From Biscogniauxia marginata (lineage: Eukaryota; Ascomycota; Sordariomycetes; Xylariales; Xylariaceae), in the NCBI GenBank assembly GCA_022695795.1, contig MU404123.1, forward strand, positions 173,402 to 237,401: 64,000 bases of DNA, written 5' to 3'. The notes beneath the pieces were generated by a model that did no database searches, was not told where the DNA came from, and saw only the letters and a program-made list of their open reading frames with translations. A program made the translations under genes and the position numbers. Within the stretch, counting starts at the first letter, position 1. Each line of letters begins with the position of its first letter. Positions 47,431-58,670 of this stretch are shown here, piece by piece.

Positions 47431-50400
47431 TTTTAATAACTCCTTAATTAATGTTTAATATTGGTTTAAGAAAAGGGACCTTTAGTTAAACAGCCTTAGG
47501 ACAAGCATGCCCTTTAAGACTAAAGGGTAACAAAAAAAGAAACAAGTAAAAGAATAACATTTAACAAGCTCTTAAACGAAAGCTTTAAGTCTTTTTATGG
47601 TATTATAAAAAGGTTTAAAAGAACTAACATAAAAATTCATTATAGTTATAGTTAAAGAAGAGTTATAAGAGGACATCTTAGAAGCTCAGCAAGAAGAATC
47701 ATCTAAGGAAAAAAAGGAGAAGGAGGAAGAAACACCTAAAAAAGAAAATAAATAAGCAAAATAACCCCTACTTCTTAGAAATAAGTAATTACCCTTAAAC
47801 GATAGCGACCTTAATAACTTAAACGATAAAAATAATATGATAACTCCCGATATAAAGGGTTTTAAATTAATTATACTTAGTAAATATAATGGGTTAAGCG
47901 ATTTAAAAGGATTTTTAATTCAAGTTAGAACCTATTTACGGTTTTATTATAAAATAATTACTATTAAGGAATAAAAGGTTCTTATAGTATCTTAGCTCCT
48001 CGCCAAAACCGCCTTAACCTGGTTTTAACCAGTGTTAAAGAATCATCTAGAAAACGGATTAAACGCCTAAAAAGACATGAAGAAAGTCTTTAAGAATTAT
48101 AAGAAGTTTGAAAAACAACTTAGATCTATATTTAATAATCTAATTCTTAAATAATAAGCCAAAGCTCGACTTTATAAATTATAACAAAATAAAAAGGCTT
48201 TAAACTATGCTATTAAATTTAAGAAACTTGTAAGCTAGTTATAACTATTTATTAAAAACTTGTATTACTTATTTTATTAAGAATTAAAGAACTATATAAA
48301 AAATAAGTTATATAAAATAAATCTATATAAAGAAAGGAATTTAGGAAAGTTTAATAATTACGTTATAATAATAATTGCTATTGATAATAAGAACTTTAAA
48401 TGGTACTTCGAAAAGAAAAAAACGGTATAACGAAAGAATGGCGATTAGCTAAAAAAAGGAAATTATAAAAGCGGTGCCGGAACTAGGAAAGGCACTAAAA
48501 CCAAGTTAAACCCCATTAAAATTAATGTTATTTAAAAGGAATAAAAGAAACGAAATAAATTAATTATTAAGTGTTTTAACTATAAAAAGAAAAGACATTA
48601 TAAGAACGAGTGCCGAAGTCCTAAGAAACAGGAACTAAAAATAGGAGGGATTCCTTAACCCGAGAAAAGAGCCGCCGAAATAAGGGTTTAATTCGAAAAT
48701 AATAAAGAAATAAACTAAGTATTTATTATTAATATTATCAAGATAAAAAAAATCGAAGAGGCTTATATAAAAGGAGTTTATAAATCTTATTAAGTTAATC
48801 GTAAAGATTATTTAAAGAATAACTACTTATATTTAAAATATTTTATATTAAAACAAGCTAAATAAAAATATAACGAAGGCGAATTACTATATAAGTGCGA
48901 TAATTACAAACTAAAATACGATTTAAGAGTTAAGTCGAGCTATAATGATCTATATTAAAGCCATTATAATAATAATAAATGCAAAACCCACTAAAAAAGA
49001 AGCTAGCATAATAACTTAAACTAGAGGTTTTATATAAATAATAGCTATAATGTTTATTAAAGCTTAAAGGAACATATATCGTTATATTAGAGTTTTTGTA
49101 TTAATAACGCTTATTAAGTATATAAAAGTTTTAAGGATAAAGCTAGTTATTATTCTTAAGAACTAGAAAATAATAACACGAAAGAAAATGAATGTATTTG
49201 CGATAACGTCTCACGATAGCTACATTTTCTTTAAGTATATTATTTTTACCCCGGTTCCGAAAGGAGTAATGAAATAATTACTAAAGATTATATATGTTAC
49301 ACCTCGGTATCATGCGACGTACACGACTTGCTTGAAGTAGGTTTCGAAGAAGACGAGATTAAAGAAGAATTGTGGGAATTATAAAAGGGACTATATTTTC
49401 TATAGTGGCTCGAAGAACGAACTAAATATAACACTAATCTATTTAGCTTTATAGGAAAACACTTAATAAAGTAATAAGTAAAAACACGTGCGACTAAACA
49501 GGGCTATAAACGAATCATTAAAACATACTTTAAAAAAAAAGGAAAACTTTTAAAAATTAATATAAACTTAAAAGGAGATATTAAAATACCTTTAATAAAT
49601 AAACTTAAGGATTATTCCTTTTATTTGAAAATAATTTAGAACTTTAAGAAATTCCGAGTTAATAGAACGGACTTAAGTTATAAAAAGGCTCTCGAAGAAG
49701 AATTAAAGTTTTAATATATAAAGTTCTATATAAAGGATAAACCTTTTACCCCTTATTACGTAAAAGGTAATTAGAGAGACTATCTAAGTAATGACTACTG
49801 GAAACACGCTTTTATGAAGGCTTAAGAGTGGAAGGATATCCGGGCTATAATAATTAAAAAAAAACCAAAAAAAAAGAGATATAGAAAACTAAAAAACGGT
49901 AAAGGCTCTCGCCAGTAAAGCAGCAAAAAGCCATGAATAGAAAGTCCTTATATAAAGTCCAATCGGGACTTGATAATACTATTAAAACTAAAATTAAATA
50001 CAATAAAAGAGAATATAAAGCCCTTATAAACTCAGGAGCAAACAAGAGCTATATCTCAGTTAAAATAGCTTAAAAAGACAAAATACCATAGATATATAAA
50101 CAAAGTCTATATTAATTATGGAACTTTGAAGGATACATATCTAGTTACGAGAATAATAAAGTATTAAGAGAAATAGTCCCTTTTTTAATAACCATCCAAA
50201 AACACCTCAAATAAATTAGTTTTAATATTATACACATATTAAATCATGATATAATACTAAGGATGAATTAATTTAAAAAAAGTAATTTATAAATAAATTT
50301 CAAGATAAACACGTTTTATTAAGATTAAAAATAGGAGGAGTTAATTATTACGAGTTACGAGATAAGTACCACAAGTAACTCTAGAGAAACGAATATAAAA

Positions 50401-53211
50401 ATGAAACATATTACTTATATAATTCGAGTAACCAAGCCTAAAAATCTAACGAAAAGAGTACCGCGCGAGTACCTCCATTTCCACAAATTATTTAAAGATA
50501 AAACAAAAAAAGAATTACTAAAATATAGCTAATAAGATTACTAAATCCACTTTAAAAAAGGAAAACAGCCAAAATTATTCTTAATATATCTTATAAATTA
50601 AGAAAAACAAAAAGCACTATAAAAAGAAATCTAGGAGGATCTCGATAAAGAATATATTCGAAAGTCAAAATTCTCATTAAAATACCTAGCAATTATAGTA
50701 CCTAAAGTCAACAAAAACGGGAAACAACATATCGATAAAAAAGGAAACCTAGTGTAACGATAAGTAATCAACTACTAACACCTTAATAAAATAACCAAGA
50801 AAAACGGGTATTTATTACCACTAATAAAACTTATAAAAGGATAAATTAACAAGGCCTAAATCTTTATAGCATTAAACCTTTGTAATAAATACTATATAAT
50901 TAGAATAACTAAAAAACACGAATAATATATAGCTTTTCGAATAATATATAAACATTATAAGTACAAAGTTATGCTATTTAAACTTATTAATATACCCGCT
51001 ACATTTTAACATATAATTATAATAGTTTTTCGCAAGTTTCTAGATAAATTTATATTCATTTACTTAAACGATATCTTAATTTACTTAAAAAACGAGAAGA
51101 AACATAAGAAACATATAAAGCAAATGTTGGAAACCCTGGAAAAGGCGAACCTACTTATTTATTCGATTAAAAATAAATAACATATCAAAAAATTAAATTA
51201 TTTAGGGTTTATAATAAGTTTAAGAGAAATCCGCATTTAAAAAGGAAAAATAGCAATAGTTAAGGATTAGCTAAAACCCAAAAGTGTTATAAACGTACGC
51301 ATATTTCTTGGCTTTATTAACTATGTTAAATAACTTATTAAAGATTTCGGGCGTATCGTTAAACTATTAACAAAACTAATTACCTTAACAAAAACAAGAA
51401 AGGTTTTTCATTTCATTAAAAAAGCTAAATAAGCTTTTTAATAACTAAAAAAAATTATAACTAATAAGGTTATATATAAACTTCTAAACGAAAATAAAAA
51501 GAAACGACTAAAGATAAACGCCTTAGATTTCGCCATTAAAGCAGTTTTAAAGCAGCTAAAAAACAATAAGAAATAATACCTAGTCGTGTACTTATTTAAA
51601 GCACTATATAATACTAAATTAAATTATTAAATCTATAACAAGGAACTATTAACAGTCATTAAAGCACTAAAAGAATGAGAACCATGGCTTAACAAAACCA
51701 AGGAACCTATCGATATCTATTTAAACCATAAAAACCTTACATGATTTATAATAATATAAACGCTTAACTAGAGACACGAGCGTTAAATGATTTTCCTATC
51801 CAAATTCAATTTTAAAATTTAGCACATCAAAAGAAAGGAAAATATCCAAGTAGATCTTCTTAATAAAAAGGGAGATTATAAATCAAAAATTAATAAAAAA
51901 AAAGTCTAAATGTTTAAACAACAAAATAATAAATCAATTATATTAATTTACATACGAATTAATATAAAAAACTAAAAACAATGGTTTAAAGAAAATTACA
52001 ATTAAAAAGAAAAACAATTATAGTCTTAACAAGGATTTAATAATAAACTTCTCTCGTATAAGAAAAAGATATACATACCAAAACGAATATAGAACAAATT
52101 CGTTAAAGAATTTCATAAACATTCTTTACATAGCCACTAAAGGATTTTCAAAACAATAAAACGACTTTAAAAAGAATTTAACTTTCCAGGAATATGATAA
52201 ATAGTTAAAAGAATTATAAAGAATTATAACATTTATAATAAGGCTAAAGCATTACGACATAAACTATATGAATTACTACAACTAACCTAGATACCTAACA
52301 AAACATAGAATATAATTACATGGGACTTCGTAGTGAAACTCCCAAAGTTAAAGGATCTTACTATAGAAATACATTATAACAACATATAGGTAATCGTTAA
52401 TAAACTTACGAAATACGCCTACTTCTTACCATTTAACGAATCGAGCATAATAAAATAATTAGTTTTTAACTTCTTAAGAAAATATGTTAATAAACATAAG
52501 CTACTAAAACGTGTTATTTCAAATAAAGACAAGTTATTTACGTTAAAATTTTAAACCAGCTTAATAAAACGAATAAGAGTTAAATAAACGAGCAAATAAA
52601 AAGATTAAACCAAACAATAAAACAATATTTATAAAGCTATATTAACTAAAAAATAAATAACTAAGTAAAGTTACTATTAATAACCTAAATGACATATAAC
52701 ACTTCGATTAACAAGAATATAAAAATATCACTATATAAAGCAATATACAAGCAAAAGGCGGAAGTCTAAAAACAACTAATTAAACTTATAAAAGCACCAA
52801 AAGTTAAAACAAAAACCCTGAGAATAAAAGTACTATCTAAAAAGGTTTAAGCAGTATAATAACGGTTATAAAAAGAATTATAATTTATTTAAGATAAAAT
52901 AACAAAGTATTATAATAAAAGAAAAATTAAAGGACCAATTTTTAAAAAAGAAAACATAATTTACTTATTTCGCTAACGACAAAACGCAACATTAAAAACA
53001 CCCTAAATCAAAATAAAACGACCCAGCGAAAAACTTAAATTTAAGAAATTAGAACCATATAAGATTAAAAAAGTTATTTCAAAAATCAATTATAAGTTAA
53101 CATTATTAAAAAGATCTAAAATACATCCTGTATTTCATATTTCACTTTTAGAACCAGCACCAAATAACGTCATACTAAAAAACCAACTAGAATTTAAAGA
53201 AAACCCTAATA

Positions 53212-53365
53212 AATATGAAATAAAAAAGATACTAAATTTAAAACGGGTCGGAAGTCAATTATAATATTTTATTAAATAGGAAGGCTACCTATTAAAAGAA
53301 AATACGTAGAAACCTCTTAAACACCTAAAAAACCTAACGAAAGAGCTTACGAACTTTCACTATTA
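53212..53365 (+). pseudogene. Degraded chromodomain of element B
   Basis: The frame reads YEIKKILNLKRVGSQL, then YFIK-stop-EGYLLKENT-stop-KPLKHL. As in element A, stops fall at the two Trp positions of the domain. Confidence 0.85.
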
Positions 53366-54033
53366 AAACCTAGATCAGCTAAAAAGGCCTAAAAGTCGGG
53401 ATCCTGATTTAAAAAGGATAAGTCGAAAAAAGGGGCGACCTTAAAAGCAGCATTAATCTACTTAACTAGTAAACGCTACTCGACCTCTAATTTAGCTTAC
53501 TCCTCCTTTAAGCGCTTTTATTCCTTTAACTAATCTAAACTTTAAAAATTACGCTAAATTATTTTAATTCCACGTTTACGTAACTATATACGTTGTTTTT
53601 ATAACTAAATAAAACGGGCGGCGGCTTTATTCATTTTACGTTAAAATTCTAGAAAGTTATTCTTTACGAGGGCTTCCTTACGATTTAATCGCTCTTTTTC
53701 TTTATAAATATTTTAAAGGGAAGTTATAAATAAATTACTATTATCGTAAGATGTGTAATTAGTTTTTAAACACTTCTTACATTTCGAACTACTTTCGACT
53801 TTTTTACACGAGAATCCTTTTTATAAATAAAAACGACAAAATATAACTTCGAACCCCAAATCGTGAATTAATTAAATAATATCTTTTCGACGAACAATAA
53901 AACTTTTAAGTTTACTTTTCGATTTAAAAATTCTGTTAATTAACATGATAATTATTAATAAGTAGTAACGAGGAACTATTAAGGAAGAAGAAAAGAAAAA
54001 GAGTTCATTTTTATCTTTAAAATAAAGATCCTA

Positions 54034-54048
54034 GGAAGGGAAAAATAG
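54034..54048 (+). other. Polypurine tract of element B
   Basis: GGAAGGGAAAAATAG ends at the base before the 3' LTR. Very similar tracts precede the 3' LTRs of elements A and D, so it is the likely plus-strand primer site. Confidence 0.8.
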
Positions 54049-54470
54049 TGTTACGATTTAACTAGATTTACTTACCCTTTACCTTTACAGGTCCGGATTT
54101 AGGTTTTTCCTTCTCCTTTATTATTACGTAATAATAAAACAGTGCTTTGTTGTGCTTTAAAAGCAAGACGAAGCACGCTCCTTTATGCTTTAGAAGCAGG
54201 ACAAAGCTCATATTAAATAATAAATCTAAATAACTATAAATAAAATGGGGTTTCCTTGTGTAATTAATCTCGGGTTTTTTAGCTATTAATTTAAAACTAT
54301 AGTTACTCTTTAATATTATAGTAAAAGTACCTTGAAACCTCTTTAACGAACATAACATTATAAATTAATTAAACTAATCTTAACCTATTATTACCTTTAA
54401 ATCAAGAAAACCTAGTATGTATTTACCTATGAAGTCAGCTGACTAGGAATACATAGGGAGGTTCGTTACA
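54049..54470 (+). repeat. 3' LTR of element B
   Basis: 422 bp, same length as the 5' LTR without gaps. The visible differences between the two are almost all transitions. Here the U3 palindrome has become ATTATTACGTAATAAT. Confidence 0.93.
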
Positions 54471-55041
54471 TTCTTCTTTATATACGTTTTTTCTGTTTAA
54501 TATGTTAAATACCAAAGAATTAAACTTAATTAAATGAATACTTTTAATTCTTTAAACTTAATTAAATAAATACCTTTAATTAGGTCACGTGATGTTATAT
54601 CACATTACAAAGGAGGGGACTACTAGTCCCTTTAGTTTTGGTCCGTGCCCGACTACCCCTATTAAAAATCCTTTTAACATAGTTGGTTCATAACATGAAG
54701 TTAACTAATTAGGAATATATAAGGAGGTTCGTTACATAATAATATTTTAAGTAATATTTATAAGTTTTTTTTTTATAATTTTAATAAATATTATAGTTTT
54801 TTATAAAGATTTTTTCGTTTTTTTTATTTTAATAGTAGTAATAATAAATATTTATTTTATTTTTTTGTTATTTTCGAAATAAATTTTTATTTTAAAGGTT
54901 TTTTTCTCGAGTTAAGAAATATTTTCGGTTTTTATTTTTTATTTTTTAAGATTTCGGTATTTGTTTTTATAATGTTTTTTTATAGTTAAAACACTTAATA
55001 GTCGACTTATTTCGTTTTTTTATTCCTTTTAAATAACATTA

Positions 55042-55106
55042 AAAGTATTCGTTATAATGTTAAGAAAAAGTATAAAGAAAAAAACAAATCTTATAACGAA
55101 TACTTT
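55042..55106. repeat. 16-bp perfect inverted repeat
   Basis: AAAGTATTCGTTATAA at 55042-55057 and its exact reverse complement at 55091-55106, with 33 bases between. It begins where similarity of element C to its relatives ends. It survives intact in DNA that is otherwise heavily mutated. Confidence 0.85.
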
Positions 55107-55182
55107 ACAAATATCAAAGCATTATTAAATATTACTAATTAATATATATACCTTTATATACTTCGTTTAAGTAGTAATTACT

Positions 55183-55635
55183 TGTGACGAACCTCCTTGT
55201 GTGTTCCTAGTTAGCTGACTTCACAGGTAAATACGTACTAGGTTTTCTTAATTTAAAGGTAATAGTGGGTTAAGATTGGTTTAATTAATTTAAAATGTTA
55301 TGTTCGTTAAAGAGGTTTTAAAGTACTCTTATTATAGTATTAAAGAATAACTATAGTTTTAAATTAATAGTTAAAGAACGAGAAATTAATTATATAAAGA
55401 AATTCCAATTTACTTATACTCGTTTTTTTTTATATATATTTTTACTGTTTAATATATTGAATATCAATGGATATGAAATCCCTTAATATTCATCCCTGTT
55501 AGATATAATATCCCACTATATCTACGTCACGTGAGGTTACATCATGACCGGAACGGAACTAATTGGTTCATTAATTCCTTAATTTATGCCATGACATCTT
55601 AGTATGGAATTTTTCTATTTCCATGATTCGTAACA
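55183..55635 (-). repeat. 3' LTR of element D
   Basis: 453 bp, TGTGACGAACCTCC...GATTCGTAACA. The reverse of the polypurine tract (CTATTTTTTCCCTTTT) follows it immediately at 55636. Confidence 0.92.
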
Positions 55636-56344
55636 CTATTTTTTCCCTTTTAGAATCTTTATCTTAAAAATTATTCTTGGTAAGTTATTCTTTCTTTCCT
55701 TTATAATAATCATGTTTAGTAATCGTATTATTAAACATTATCGTTTAAACCAGAAATTTAAACGTAAAAGATTTATATATCGAATAAATAAGTTAAGTTT
55801 TAATTTTGAAATTATACCTTATTCCCGTTGCTTCAATTAAGCGCTTAAATGTGTTATGACAAAAGGAGAGTCTCGAAAATGTAGTAAATATGTTCGTAAG
55901 GGTTGTCTTTATAATGGAACCGGTATTGCTCTAGACTCCTTTAATCGGTTAAACGTTAAGGAGGAATAATTATTTTAATAAGAACGTTAAACGGAGGAGA
56001 CTCTTCTTTTTTATTAAATCGAAATAACTCGCTTATAGTTAAAAATTAACCGTTCTTAAATCGAGGTTAATAAATCTATTAATCGTATATTACGCTTATG
56101 TCGTTAGCGAGACTTTTTTAAATAAAAAAGTCTTAAAATGTTATAACGAGGTTTTTAAAACCTGGACGAGTTAAAAAAGCAGAAGCGTTTAGAGAAGAAA
56201 TAAAAGCGTTTTTAGGCTAAACAGTAATCTTTAGTAGAACAGGCTAAAGTTGCTTCCAAGGCCGTCCCCTTCTTCGACCTGTCTTTCTTAAACCAGGATC
56301 CTGACTTTTAAACCCTCTTAGTCGATCCGGGTTTTATCGGTGAA

Positions 56345-56490
56345 AGTTTGTAAGTTCCTTCGTTAGGTTTTTTAAGTGCTTAAGAGGTTCTTACGTATTT
56401 TTTTTTAGTAAGTAGCTTTCTTACTTAATAAAATATTATAATTAATTTCTGACTTATTTTAAATTTAATATCTTTTTTACTTCGTACTTA
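56345..56490 (-). pseudogene. Degraded chromodomain of element D
   Basis: Read on the minus strand: YEVKKILNLK-stop-VRN, YFIK-stop-ESYLLKKNT-stop-EPLKHLKNL. The stops again fall at Trp positions. Confidence 0.82.
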
Positions 56491-58658
56491 TTAGGATTCT
56501 CCTTAAATTCTAATTGGTTTTTTAACATGGCATTATTTAATGTTGGTTTTAAAAGCGAAACATGAAATATAGGATGTATTCTAGATCCTTTTAGTAATGC
56601 TAGCTTGTAATTAATTTTTAAAACAACTTCTTTAATTTTATATAGTCCTAATTTCTTAAATTTAAGTTTTTCGTTAAGTCGTTTTATTTTAATTTAGGGT
56701 GTTTTTAATGTTACGCCTTATCGTTAGCGGAGCAAGTAAACCATATCTCCTCTCTTAAGAATTAGTCCCTTAATTCTTCTTTTATTATAATACTTTGTCA
56801 TTTTGTTTTAAATAAACTATAATTCTTTTTATAGTCGTTATTGTACTACCTAGATCTTTTCGGATAGTACTTTTACTCTCGGGGCCTTTATTTCGACTCT
56901 TGATGCTTTTATGAGTTTAATTGGTTGTTTTTAAACTTCCGCCTTTTATTCGTATACTACCTCGTGTAGTAATATCTTTATATCTTCGTTAATCGAAGTG
57001 TTATATGCTATTTAAGCTATTAATAACAATTTTACCTAGTTGTTTATTTCCTAATTAACATAGCTTTATAAATATTATTTTATTATTTAGTTTAGTTTTT
57101 CTATTTGTTCGTCGGTTTAGGGGTGATATATTGTAAACAATTTTTACTTAATTCTTATTCGTTTTATTAAGCTGGTTTAAAATTTTAACGTAAACAACTT
57201 ATCTCTGTTTAAAATAACGCGTTTTAATAACCCATGTTTATTAATATACTTTTTTAGGAAATTAAAAGTTAATTGTTTTACTATACTTAATTCGTTAAAT
57301 AATAAGAAGTAGGCATATTTCGTAAGTTTATTAACGATTACTTATATGCTGTTATAAGGTACTCCTATGGTAAGATCTTTTAACTTTAGGAGTTTTATTA
57401 CGAAATCCCATGTAATTATGTGCTACGCTTTGTTAGGTATTTAGGTTAGTTATAATAGTTTATATGGTTTATATCGTGATACTTTAGCCTTATTATAGAT
57501 ATTATAATTCTTTATAATTCTTTTAATTGTTTATTGTATTTTTAGAAAGTCGAATTTTTTTTGAAGTCGTTTTATTGTTTTGAAAATCCTTTAGTGGCTA
57601 TGTAGAGAATATTTGTGAAATTCTTTAACGAATTTGTTTTGTACTTGTTTTAGTACGTATACCTTTTCTTTGTACGAGAGAAGTTCGTTATTAGATCCTT
57701 GTTAAGACTATAATTGTTTTTCCTTTTAATTGTAATTTTCTTTAAAACGTTATTTTTAGTCTTTTATGTTAATTTATATGTAAATTAATATAACTGATTT
57801 GTCATTTTGTTATTTAAGTATCTAAATATCTTTTTTGTTAATTTTTAATTTATAATTTCCCTTTTTATTGAGAAGATTTATTTGGATATTTTCTTTTCTC
57901 TTAATATACTGGATTTTAAAATTGAACTTAGATAAGAAGATCATTTAACGCTTATATCTTTAATTAAGCGTTTGTGTTATTATGAATTATATAAAGTTCT
58001 TATGGTTTAAATAAATATTAATAAGTTCCTTGGTTTTGCTAAGCTATGGTTCTTATTCTTTTAGTGCTTTAATAACTATTAATAGTTCCTTGTTATAAAT
58101 TTAATAGTTTAATTTAGCACTATATAGTGCTTTAAATAGGTACGCGACTAAGTATTATTTCTTATTATCTTTTAGCTGCTTTAAGACTACTTTAATGGCG
58201 AAATTTAAGGCGTTTATCTTTAGTCGTTTCTTTTTATTTTCGTTTGGAAATTTATATATAACTTTACTAGTTATAACTTCCTTTAATTACTAAAAAGCCT
58301 ATTTGGCTTCTTTAGTGAAATGGAAAGCCTTTCTTGTTTTTACTAGGGTAATTAGTTCTATTAATAGTTTAGCGATACACCCGAAATCCTTAATAAGTTG
58401 TTTAATATAATTAATAAAGCTAAGAAATGCGCGTACGTTTATGATATTTTTAGGTTCTGGCTAATTCTTGATTATTATTATTTTTCTCTTTTAAATGCGA
58501 ATTTCTCTTAGACTTATTATAAACCCTAAATAGTTTAGTTTCTTGATATGTTATTCACTTTTAATCGAATAAACGAGTAGGTTTACCTTTTCTAGGGCTT
58601 TTAATACCTGCTTTATATATTCCTTATGTTCCTTCTCGTTTTCTAAATAAATTAATAT

Positions 58659-58670
58659 ATCGTCCAGGTA
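58659..58670 (-). other. Intact reverse-transcriptase YLDD motif in element D
   Basis: TACCTGGACGAT on the minus strand codes Tyr-Leu-Asp-Asp within FVFVYLDDILIYL. The same position reads YLND in elements A and B. Confidence 0.9.

Larger units (their letters stand above)
47009..54470 (+). mobile_element. Full-length chromovirus B, TSD TTCTT
   Basis: 7462-bp Ty3/Gypsy element, flanked by TTCTT (47004-47008 and 54471-54475), LTRs 422 bp each. It is less mutated than A or C. Order: gag (about 47880-48700) with knuckle C-FNY-KKKRH-YKNEC (48569-48625; one Cys changed to Tyr), protease with NSGA in place of DSGA (50029-50040), reverse transcriptase with YLND (51061-51072), RNase H (about 51480-51800), integrase with VIVNKLTKYAYFLPF (near 52390) and chromodomain (53212-53365). 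All three Asp-to-Asn changes are G-to-A. A purine tract (54034-54048) precedes the 3' LTR. It is defective. Confidence 0.93.
46759..54695 (-). repeat. Middle solo LTR of the triple nest, TSD TAAAG/TGAAG
   Basis: Minus-oriented LTR in two pieces, 46759-47008 and 54476-54695, together 470 bp. The target duplication reads TAAAG on the left and TGAAG on the right; the one difference is a G-to-A transition. It was later opened by the full element B. Confidence 0.87.
46343..54736 (+). repeat. Outer solo LTR of the triple nest, TSD TAATA
   Basis: Plus-oriented LTR in two pieces, 46343-46758 and 54701-54736, together about 452 bp, flanked by TAATA (46338-46342 and 54737-54741). It sits in element C and was later opened by a minus-oriented LTR. 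Confidence 0.88.
31852..55040 (-). mobile_element. Old, truncated, heavily RIP-mutated chromovirus (element C), split by later insertions
   Basis: Ty3/Gypsy element on the minus strand in seven pieces: 31852-33939, 34349-35508, 35983-37019, 45381-45579, 46056-46342, and 54742 to about 55040 plus its left LTR. The pieces are colinear with the intact element at 55183-62725 and rejoin exactly when the inserted copies and one TSD copy are removed. A relic chromodomain is visible at about 32865-33006, reverse-transcriptase region at about 34430-35100 and gag zinc-knuckle region near 54960-55010. Similarity stops at about 55040, so the rest of gag and the 5' LTR are missing. It is the most AT-rich copy, consistent with being the oldest. 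Confidence 0.72.

Noticed and set aside
49854..50045. 63-codon minus-strand frame
   Set aside because: Antisense to the protease region of element B.
54068..54358. 96-codon minus-strand frame with repeated CFVLLLKHK units
   Set aside because: It lies within the 3' LTR of element B; the repeated residues come from the LTR's internal direct repeats.
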